From Bathymodiolus azoricus thioautotrophic gill symbiont (GTDB lineage: Bacteria; Pseudomonadota; Gammaproteobacteria; PS1; Pseudothioglobaceae): DNA of 7,737 bases. The stretch is taken from NCBI RefSeq assembly GCF_001298715.1, contig NZ_CDSC02000100.1:1-7737 (forward strand). Direction: 5' to 3'. Position 1 is the first letter of the stretch; every line of letters begins with the position of its first letter. Of the stretch, positions 1 to 7,737 are shown in pieces. Below the pieces are notes generated by a model. It had not been told where the DNA came from, searched no databases, and saw nothing but the letters and a program-made list of their open reading frames with translations. The translations under genes were made by a program, and so were the position numbers.

Positions 1-167
1 TTTTGAAAGGTTGTTGTTCCAATAAATGAAAAACTAGGATATTGGGGAAAATTGTTAATAATAGCGATACTTTGAACTTTGTTTACCTGCTGTTTGGTTA
101 AAGGCATTGAGTTACAACCTGCCAATAAAGCAATAAGTGTCAACATTAAAATAATATTTTTTTTCAT
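1..167 (-). CDS. Small putative lipoprotein, 5' part only (partial at left edge)
   Basis: An ATG at 167-165 opens a frame with no stop to the window edge, giving 55 residues. The N-terminus is a classic lipoprotein signal peptide: MKKN, a hydrophobic stretch at about residues 5-16, and a lipobox L15-A16-G17-C18, so Cys18 would be lipidated after signal peptidase II cleavage. N19 and S20 follow; the lack of Asp at +2 suggests sorting to the outer membrane rather than inner-membrane retention (family-level rule). The mature part seen so far contains a VQSIAIINN stretch and an IGTTTF stretch; I do not recognise the family with confidence. The start is supported by an AAGG at 176-173, six bases before the ATG and overlapping the atpC stop codon. 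With only eight bases between the genes, it is probably read through from the atp operon. Codons 2-4 contain a run of eight A. Function unknown. Confidence 0.8.
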   Translation of the reverse strand, partial: MKKNIILMLTLIALLAGCNSMPLTKQQVNKVQSIAIINNFPQYPSFSFIGTTTFQ

Positions 168-172
168 ACTTG

Positions 173-176
173 CCTT
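173..176 (-). promoter_or_regulatory. Ribosome binding site of the downstream lipoprotein, overlapping the atpC stop
   Basis: AAGG at 176-173 on the minus strand begins in the last base of the atpC TAA stop codon (178-176). It lies six bases before the lipoprotein ATG at 167. It supports that start and suggests the lipoprotein is translated from the tail of the atp transcript. Confidence 0.6.
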
Positions 177-592
177 TATGCTTTTTTACCGCGCATTTTG
201 CTAATCATTTGTAGTTGCGCCATTGACTCAGCAAGCGCAGCTTGGGTTGCTGAAATATCTTGATTTTCAGTCGCACCTTCCATTGCTGCTTCTGCACGCT
301 GTTTAGCCTCTAATGCCTTGGCTTCATTTAGATCACTTGCACGAATAGCAGTGTCAGAAAAAATAGTAACCACATCGGGTTGTATTTCAACGATACCGCC
401 AGAAACATAAATAGACTCAACGCCTTTGTCGGTTTCAATGCGAACTTCGCCTGGCTTTAAAGTTGACAATAATGCAGTGTGTTTTGGATAGATGCCCAAT
501 TCACCTGTTGATGCAGGCGCAAATACACACTTTGCTTCACCCGAATAGAGTGATTCAGTAGCGCTTACGACATCAACTTGCATACTTGACAT
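176..592 (-). CDS. atpC: F1Fo ATP synthase epsilon subunit (138 aa)
   Basis: This is the epsilon subunit of the F1 central stalk. It links gamma to the c-ring and, through its C-terminal helices, can inhibit ATP hydrolysis. The N-terminal beta-sandwich is clear: DVVSATESLYSGE, then GELGIYPKHTALL (the conserved GxLGIxPxHxPL-type signature), then YVSGGIVEIQPDVVTIFSDTA. The C-terminal half (about residues 85-138) is Ala/Glu/Lys-rich and fits the two regulatory helices. The start is set at 592, not at in-frame ATGs at 643 or 640, which lie inside atpD. AGAAGG sits about seven bases upstream of 592, and the resulting 138 residues match the usual length (139 in E. coli). Another ATG at 583 has no ribosome binding site. 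The start lies one base after the atpD stop, so the two are probably translationally coupled. It is the last atp gene of the operon. Confidence 0.97.
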   Translation of the reverse strand: MSSMQVDVVSATESLYSGEAKCVFAPASTGELGIYPKHTALLSTLKPGEVRIETDKGVESIYVSGGIVEIQPDVVTIFSDTAIRASDLNEAKALEAKQRAEAAMEGATENQDISATQAALAESMAQLQMISKMRGKKA

Positions 593-593
593 T

Positions 594-2009
<1,416 letters not shown>

Positions 2010-2021
2010 TTATTATTAAAC

Positions 2022-2885
2022 TTATACTGCAGCGGCGCCACTAACAATTTCAGAAATTTCCTGAGTAATTGCCGCTTGCCTCGCTTTATTGTAAACCAAC
2101 TCTAAATCCTTCACCATATCGCCCGCATTGTCAGTCGCACTCTTCATTGCAACCATACGAGATGATTGCTCACAAGCGATATTTTCAACCAAGCCCTGAT
2201 AAACCAAAGCCTCAATATAACGCACCAATAATGCACTCAATGCTTCCTGAGCATCTGGTTCATAGATATAGTCCCAGTGATAATCCATGCCCTGCACTTC
2301 TCCAGCAACCATGGGTACTAACTGAGATACTGTGGGTACTTGTGTCATGGTATTTTCGAACTTGTTATAAGCCACTGATAACTGTTGAATTTCACCAGCA
2401 TCATAGGCGTCTAACATAACCTTAACTGTGCCTAGTAAGTCATCAAATTGTGGCGCATCGCCTAAATCTGTTAATACTGATTTAATGGCTAAGCCTGTAT
2501 TTTTGAAAAACGAGGTGGCCTTTTTACCAATAGTGCAAAGTTCAACCTCAATACCTTGTGCCTGATAATCAACGATTGTTTTTAGCACACTTCTAAATAA
2601 GTTTGTATTCAAACCACCACACAAGCCTCTGTCGCTAGAAACAATGATAATGCCAATACGCTTAACATTACCTACTTCCTTCATGTAAGGATGCTCAAAC
2701 TCCGAATGTGCATAAGCCAAATGACCAATAACTTTGGCAATCTTCTCAGAATAAGGGCGTGATGCCATCATTCTGTCTTGTGCTTTTTTCATTTTAGAGG
2801 CTGCCACCATTTCCATGGCCGATGTGATTTTCTGAGTATTTTTAATACTCGAAATCTGCGCTCTAATTTCTTTTCCGCCTGCCAT
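2022..2885 (-). CDS. atpG: F1Fo ATP synthase gamma subunit (287 aa)
   Basis: Gamma is the rotor shaft whose two terminal helices form a coiled coil inside the alpha3beta3 head. The N-terminal helix starts with [19 protein letters not shown] followed by [10 protein letters not shown], a signature of the family. The conserved [10 protein letters not shown] motif lies at residues 84-93. The C-terminal helix includes [18 protein letters not shown] and [19 protein letters not shown], also diagnostic. The length of 287 equals that of the E. coli protein. The start at 2885 lies six bases after the atpA stop and has no good Shine-Dalgarno sequence: only a weak TTGG is nearby, and the nearest AAGG is too far upstream. 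Initiation therefore probably depends on ribosomes finishing atpA. All conserved blocks are intact. Confidence 0.98.
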   Translation of the reverse strand: MAGGKEIRAQISSIKNTQKITSAMEMVAASKMKKAQDRMMASRPYSEKIAKVIGHLAYAHSEFEHPYMKEVGNVKRIGIIIVSSDRGLCGGLNTNLFRSVLKTIVDYQAQGIEVELCTIGKKATSFFKNTGLAIKSVLTDLGDAPQFDDLLGTVKVMLDAYDAGEIQQLSVAYNKFENTMTQVPTVSQLVPMVAGEVQGMDYHWDYIYEPDAQEALSALLVRYIEALVYQGLVENIACEQSSRMVAMKSATDNAGDMVKDLELVYNKARQAAITQEISEIVSGAAAV

Positions 2886-2891
2886 ATTATT

Positions 2892-4433
2892 TTACCAAGT
2901 GTGGTTTGCCTTAAAATCATCAATTGCCGCTTGTAACTCGCTAGCAATATCGTCGTTGTAGTCGCCATTTTCATTGATTTTGTTTATCAATGCAGTTTGG
3001 TTTGCATTCATATAAGTAATCAATGCTGCCTCAAAATCAACCACTTTGCTTACCTCAATGTCATCTAATGAGCCTGAGTTTGCAGCGAAGAGTGAAGTTG
3101 TCATTTCAGCCACTGACAATGGTGTATATTGATTTTGCTTCATCAATTCTGTAACACGCTGACCACGGTCAATTTGAGCCTTAGTCTCTGCATCAAGATC
3201 TGATGCAAACTGTGCAAATGCTGCTAATTCACGGTACTGTGCAAGGTCTAGACGAATACCGCCACCTAATTTCTTAATGATATTAGTTTGCGCTGCACCA
3301 CCCACTCGTGATACTGATAGTCCTGCATTAATCGCTGGGCGAATACCTGAGTTGAATAAGTCAGTTTCTAAGAAAATCTGACCATCCGTAATAGAAATTA
3401 CATTGGTTGGTACGAATGCTGATACATCACCACCTTGAGTTTCAATAATTGGCAATGCAGTTAGCGAGCCTGTTTGACCCTTAACTTCACCATTAGTGTA
3501 CTTTTCAACATACTCTGCGTTTACGCGCGACGCTCGTTCAAGTAAGCGAGAGTGCAAGTAGAATACATCACCTGGATACGCTTCACGCCCTGGTGGACGC
3601 TTGAGTAGTAGTGATACCTCACGGTATGCCCATGCCTGTTTAGTAAGGTCATCGTAAACAATTAATGCATCTTCGCCACGGTCACGGAAGTATTCGCCCA
3701 TCGCACAACCTGCATAAGGTGCAATATATTGCAATGCTGGTGAGTTAGCAGCACCTGCTGAAACGATAATTGTGTTTTCTAATGCACCATGCTCTTCTAA
3801 CTTACGCACAACTGCCGCTACTGAAGAGTCTTTTTGACCAATCGCGACATAAACACATTTAACACCTGTATTTTTCTGGTTAATAATCGCATCGATTGCA
3901 ACTGCAGTTTTGCCAGTTTGTCTGTCACCAATAATCAACTCTCGTTGTCCACGACCAACAGGTACCATTGCGTCAATTGCCTTAATACCTGTTTGAATCG
4001 GCTGGTCAACTGATTGACGGTCAATAACACCGGGTGCAATAATCTCTAATGGATACGACTCTTTGCTGTCAATATCGCCTTTACCGTCAATTGCCTTACC
4101 CAGTGGATTAACAACACGACCCATCATGGCTTCGCCAACGGGTACTTCCACTAGACGCTTGGTACATTTAACGGTATCACCTTCACAAAGGTGTAAATAG
4201 TCACCTAGTACTACTGCACCAACTGAATCTTGCTCCAAGTTAAGCGCCATACCAAATGTATTGCCAGGGAACTCAAGCATTTCACCAAATTGAACATCAG
4301 CCAAGCCGTGAATACGAACAATGCCGTCACTCACACTGATTATGGTGCCTTCTGTGCGTGCTTCAGTTGCAAAATCAAAACCTTCTATTTGTTTTTTAAT
4401 TAAATCACTAATTTCGCTTGCGTTTAATTGCAT
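2892..4433 (-). CDS. atpA: F1Fo ATP synthase alpha subunit (513 aa)
   Basis: Alpha alternates with beta in the F1 hexamer; it binds nucleotide at non-catalytic sites and supplies the arginine finger to the catalytic sites. The N-terminal helix (residues 1-20, [16 protein letters not shown]) is the part that binds delta. A beta-barrel domain follows, including [16 protein letters not shown]. The Walker A motif GDRQTGKT lies at 169-176, Walker B ALIVYDD at 256-262, and the arginine finger R376 lies in [12 protein letters not shown]. The length (513) and the position of R376 match E. coli numbering. The start at 4433 is preceded by AGAGGA about seven bases upstream. Gaps are 30 bases to atpH and 6 to atpG. 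No anomalies are visible. Confidence 0.99.
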   Translation of the reverse strand: MQLNASEISDLIKKQIEGFDFATEARTEGTIISVSDGIVRIHGLADVQFGEMLEFPGNTFGMALNLEQDSVGAVVLGDYLHLCEGDTVKCTKRLVEVPVGEAMMGRVVNPLGKAIDGKGDIDSKESYPLEIIAPGVIDRQSVDQPIQTGIKAIDAMVPVGRGQRELIIGDRQTGKTAVAIDAIINQKNTGVKCVYVAIGQKDSSVAAVVRKLEEHGALENTIIVSAGAANSPALQYIAPYAGCAMGEYFRDRGEDALIVYDDLTKQAWAYREVSLLLKRPPGREAYPGDVFYLHSRLLERASRVNAEYVEKYTNGEVKGQTGSLTALPIIETQGGDVSAFVPTNVISITDGQIFLETDLFNSGIRPAINAGLSVSRVGGAAQTNIIKKLGGGIRLDLAQYRELAAFAQFASDLDAETKAQIDRGQRVTELMKQNQYTPLSVAEMTTSLFAANSGSLDDIEVSKVVDFEAALITYMNANQTALINKINENGDYNDDIASELQAAIDDFKANHTW

Positions 4434-4463
4434 AACTATTCCTCTTTTATTGTTTATATAAAA

Positions 4464-5015
4464 TTAATGTGCAACCGACAACCGTGAACCAAGTTCGTTT
4501 ACACGCGCTTTGATTGACAAATCAATTACCTTATCGCCTTCTTTAATCACCACGCCACCGACTAAATCCTCATCTATTTCGGTATCAATGCTGATCGTTG
4601 TTTTGTATTTATCAGACAAATCTTTAACGATTTGATCTTCTTCTTTCTTGTTTAATTTATAAGCGCTAATCACATGAAATGCTTTAGCATCACTGCTTAA
4701 ATTAGACATTGCATCAAATAATTCCAGAATACTCGGCAACGCATTAATGCGGTCATTTTCTAACAATAAGCCAATAAATGTCTTTTCTTGTTTACTTAAT
4801 GCCCTGTCTAGCGCCGAGGTAAATATTGTGACAATTGTTTTTGCTTTGTTGGCTTTAGTCGAGTTAGGTGATGCAACAAACGCACGCATTGTTGCATCAT
4901 TTGCTACAGATGCGCCCACCTCTAAAACCCCTCTCCAGTGCGCATGAGATTTATTGTGCTGAGCAATCTCAAAAACTGCATTAGCATAAGGTTTGGCAAT
5001 TGTTGTTAGCTCCAC
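4464..5015 (-). CDS. atpH: F1Fo ATP synthase delta subunit (183 aa, GTG start)
   Basis: Delta sits on top of the F1 head and ties it to the peripheral stalk formed by the b subunits. The N-terminus reads (M)ELTTIAKPYANAVFEIA, the family's TxAxPYAxAxFExA signature, followed by a helical N-terminal domain to about residue 110. The C-terminal part carries the conserved DLVGGVVIKEGDKVIDLSIKARVNEL segment. The start codon is GTG at 5015-5013. It is chosen because the signature begins right there, because an AGGA lies seven bases upstream, and because no ATG gives a full-length product. Length is slightly above the 177 residues of E. coli. It begins nine bases after the atpF stop, and its ribosome binding site abuts that stop, so translation is likely coupled. 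Confidence 0.97.
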   Translation of the reverse strand: MELTTIAKPYANAVFEIAQHNKSHAHWRGVLEVGASVANDATMRAFVASPNSTKANKAKTIVTIFTSALDRALSKQEKTFIGLLLENDRINALPSILELFDAMSNLSSDAKAFHVISAYKLNKKEEDQIVKDLSDKYKTTISIDTEIDEDLVGGVVIKEGDKVIDLSIKARVNELGSRLSVAH

Positions 5016-5024
5016 TTCTCAGTC

Positions 5025-5495
5025 CTATAGTGTCTGTGACAATTTCTTTAACATGCTTTGATGTGTTTTAGTATCTACTTCTTTATCCAAGATAGTATTC
5101 ACACCCTGCATAACTAAGTCAGACACTTGGTCTTTTAACTCGTTACGCACTCGCTGAGATTCTTGTTCAATTTCCCCATGCGCTTGCGTTTTGATGCGTT
5201 GTGCTTCTTGAGAAGCGATATTCTTGGCATCTTCAACTACGCTTGATGCTTGTTTGGTTGCATTGGCAATAATTTCAGATGCTTGGTTCTTAGACTTCTC
5301 AAGCAATTCCTGAGCTTTTTTCTGCGCCTCTTTGTGTTCTGATAATCCACGCTCTGCTGCAATTAAACCACTTTCAATACGCTTTTTACGCTCCTCCATG
5401 GCAGCAACAATTGGCGGCCATACGAACCTCATGCAGAACCATGTAAACATGGCGAACATGAGTAATTGTCCGAGCATCGTCATATTAATATTCAT
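5025..5495 (-). CDS. atpF: F1Fo ATP synthase subunit b, peripheral stalk (156 aa)
   Basis: Subunit b anchors the stator: a dimer spans the membrane once and extends a long helix up to delta. The single membrane segment is at about residues 7-28 (LGQLLMFAMFTWF followed by CMRFVWPP). The hydrophilic remainder is rich in Glu, Lys, Ala and Gln, a long coiled-coil-forming helix. The MNINMTMLGQ start and FVWPPIVAAMEERKKRI hinge match gammaproteobacterial b subunits, and the length of 156 equals E. coli. The start at 5495 has an AGGG eight bases upstream; the internal ATG at 5480 would trim the conserved N-terminus. The stop is TAG, unlike the TAA used by most neighbours. Only one b-type gene is present, so the stator is a homodimer rather than b/b'. 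Confidence 0.98.
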   Translation of the reverse strand: MNINMTMLGQLLMFAMFTWFCMRFVWPPIVAAMEERKKRIESGLIAAERGLSEHKEAQKKAQELLEKSKNQASEIIANATKQASSVVEDAKNIASQEAQRIKTQAHGEIEQESQRVRNELKDQVSDLVMQGVNTILDKEVDTKTHQSMLKKLSQTL

Positions 5496-5526
5496 AGCTT
5501 AAACCCTGCTTTAAAAAAAGTATTTA

Positions 5527-7008
<1,482 letters not shown>

Positions 7009-7050
7009 TGCCAAAACCTCAAAAATGTTACACATCCACAAAAAATGCGA

Positions 7051-7079
7051 ATTATACAGTTTAAATGATAAAGATTGAA
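7051..7079 (-). promoter_or_regulatory. Predicted sigma70 promoter of the atp operon
   Basis: Reading the minus strand, a perfect -10 box TATAAT lies at 7056-7051. A weak -35 box TTCAAT (three of six matches) lies 17 bases upstream at 7079-7074. The predicted transcription start is near 7044, giving a leader of about 36 bases before the atpI ATG at 7008. The position is right for the main operon promoter. It is judged by eye from box matches only. Confidence 0.6.
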
Positions 7080-7142
7080 AGTAATTTTATTGAGTTGTGC
7101 CTTATATTATCTGCATTAAAATACAATAATATTCTTATACAT

Positions 7143-7171
7143 TTGACAATAAACATAACACAACCAATAAT
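7143..7171 (+). promoter_or_regulatory. Predicted sigma70 promoter of sqr
   Basis: A perfect -35 box TTGACA lies at 7143-7148. It is followed, after a 17-base spacer, by AATAAT at 7166-7171 (five of six matches to TATAAT). The start of transcription would be near 7178, about 27 bases before the sqr ATG. TAATAT at 7168-7173 is an alternative -10 box with a longer, 19-base spacer. This promoter does not overlap the atp promoter; 63 bases separate the two -35 boxes. Confidence 0.55.
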
Positions 7172-7193
7172 ATAGAGTTATTAAATAATAGTT

Positions 7194-7198
7194 AAGGA
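7194..7198 (+). promoter_or_regulatory. Ribosome binding site of sqr
   Basis: AAGGA lies six bases before the ATG at 7205 and fixes the sqr start. No other in-frame start codon lies nearby upstream, and the flavin-binding motif begins immediately after the ATG. Confidence 0.8.
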
Positions 7199-7204
7199 AA
7201 TAAT

Positions 7205-7737
7205 ATGGCACATATTGTTGTTATTGGCGCAAGCACAGGCGGATTGCCATTTGCTTACGATATAAAGAAAACATTAGGTAAAGATCACGAAGTAACGGTT
7301 ATCTCGAACAACCCAAATTTTAACTTTATTCCATCAAATCCATGGTTAGCAGTTGGTTGGCGCAGTGCAGATGACATTAGTTTTGAGCTTGCACCGAGAT
7401 TAAAGCGTAAGAATATCCACTTGATTGTTGGCGAAGCAACCCAAATTAAACCGAACGAAAACCAAGTAATGGTTGGTGACAAAGTTGTTGATTATGATTA
7501 CTTAGTATTGGCCACTGGTCCTAAATTGGCATTTGATGAAGTCCAAGGCCTGGGTCCGGACGGACACAGTGTTTCTATTTGTACCACAGCACACGCTGAG
7601 ACTGCGTGTCATGATTGGGAAAATTTTTGTGCCAATGGTGGTGGTCCAATTGTTGTGGGTGCGGTACAAGGTGCCTCTTGTTTTGGTCCTGCCTATGAAT
7701 TTGCCACCATTATGGATACCGATTTGAAAAAACGCGG
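7205..7737 (+). CDS. sqr: Sulfide:quinone oxidoreductase, N-terminal part (partial at right edge)
   Basis: This flavoprotein oxidises sulfide at the cytoplasmic face of the membrane and passes electrons to quinone. The visible 177 residues start directly with the FAD-binding beta strand (MAHIVVIGASTGG) and have no signal peptide. FIPSNPW at 41-47, then DYDYLVLATGPKLAF at 96-110, and the segments SICTTAHAE (Cys126) and GASCFGPAYEFA (Cys159) align from memory with the A. ferrooxidans enzyme, whose Cys128 and Cys160 are redox-site cysteines. The third conserved cysteine (Cys356 there) lies beyond the window. The cysteines argue against a type II NADH dehydrogenase. The missing export signal argues against the flavocytochrome c flavoprotein subunit. 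The second Gly of the dinucleotide motif is Ser10 here. The start at 7205 has AAGGA six bases upstream. It is transcribed divergently from the atp operon. Confidence 0.93.
   Translation, partial: MAHIVVIGASTGGLPFAYDIKKTLGKDHEVTVISNNPNFNFIPSNPWLAVGWRSADDISFELAPRLKRKNIHLIVGEATQIKPNENQVMVGDKVVDYDYLVLATGPKLAFDEVQGLGPDGHSVSICTTAHAETACHDWENFCANGGGPIVVGAVQGASCFGPAYEFATIMDTDLKKR

Noticed and set aside
2069..2419. Plus-strand open frame of 116 codons opposite atpG
   Set aside because: It is antisense to a strongly conserved gene, shows no recognisable domain, and its composition is what a shadow frame would give.
4747..4947. Plus-strand open frame opposite atpH
   Set aside because: Shadow of atpH on the opposite strand; no ribosome binding site or recognisable motif.
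7009..7041. An in-frame ATG at 7041 that would extend AtpI by 11 residues
   Set aside because: It has no Shine-Dalgarno sequence, sits about three bases from the predicted transcription start, and adds residues not typical of AtpI. The ATG at 7008 has a well-placed GAGG.
7075..7125. Possible FNR or CRP sites in the divergent spacer
   Set aside because: TTGAAAG and TTGTGCC half-site-like strings occur, but none has the matching second half at the right distance.
7166..7182. Short A/T-only inverted repeat (AATAA and TTATT) near the sqr promoter
   Set aside because: Five-base arms made only of A and T in an AT-rich region are expected by chance; not called as an operator.
7285..7482. Minus-strand open frame opposite sqr
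   Set aside because: Lies entirely within the sqr coding region, which has clear motifs on the plus strand.
7533..7727. Plus-strand open frame in another frame within sqr
   Set aside because: Overlaps the Cys126/Cys159 region of sqr in a different frame, with no supporting features.

Overview
The window holds a complete F1Fo ATP synthase operon on the minus strand, in the order atpI-atpB-atpE-atpF-atpH-atpA-atpG-atpD-atpC. It is flanked by the start of a small lipoprotein gene downstream (left edge, minus strand) and by the start of a divergent sulfide:quinone oxidoreductase gene (right edge, plus strand). Gene order, subunit lengths (alpha 513, gamma 287, b 156, c 79 residues, the same as I recall for E. 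coli) and residue-level motifs point to a gammaproteobacterium. The DNA is AT-rich. An sqr gene resembling the Acidithiobacillus ferrooxidans enzyme suggests a sulfur-oxidising lineage. A SUP05/Thioglobus-like or thioautotrophic symbiont relative is plausible, but the sequence alone does not settle this.

Layout from right to left in the direction of the operon's transcription. Bases 7205-7737 (plus) encode the N-terminal 177 residues of Sqr, cut by the window edge. Bases 7009-7204 form a 196-base divergent intergenic region with one recognisable sigma70-type promoter facing each way. The operon then runs from 7008 to 176 with gaps of 36 bases or less. The atpI stop and atpB start overlap by one base, and atpD and atpC are one base apart. 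Eight bases after the atpC stop, a lipoprotein gene starts at 167 and runs off the left edge; no terminator separates it from atpC.

How it works together: AtpB, AtpE and AtpF form the proton-conducting Fo sector in the inner membrane. AtpH, AtpA, AtpG, AtpD and AtpC form the F1 catalytic head, delta attachment and central stalk. AtpI is a membrane helper. Sqr would oxidise sulfide at the membrane and pass electrons to quinone, feeding the proton-motive force used by the synthase. The side-by-side divergent arrangement could allow coordinated control, but that is inference.

No stretch longer than 300 bases lacks a gene. I found no RNA genes, mobile elements, CRISPR arrays or large repeats. 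The window is mostly a conserved housekeeping locus. The points worth a second look are the two ends and the divergent promoter region, and I do not see an undescribed system.
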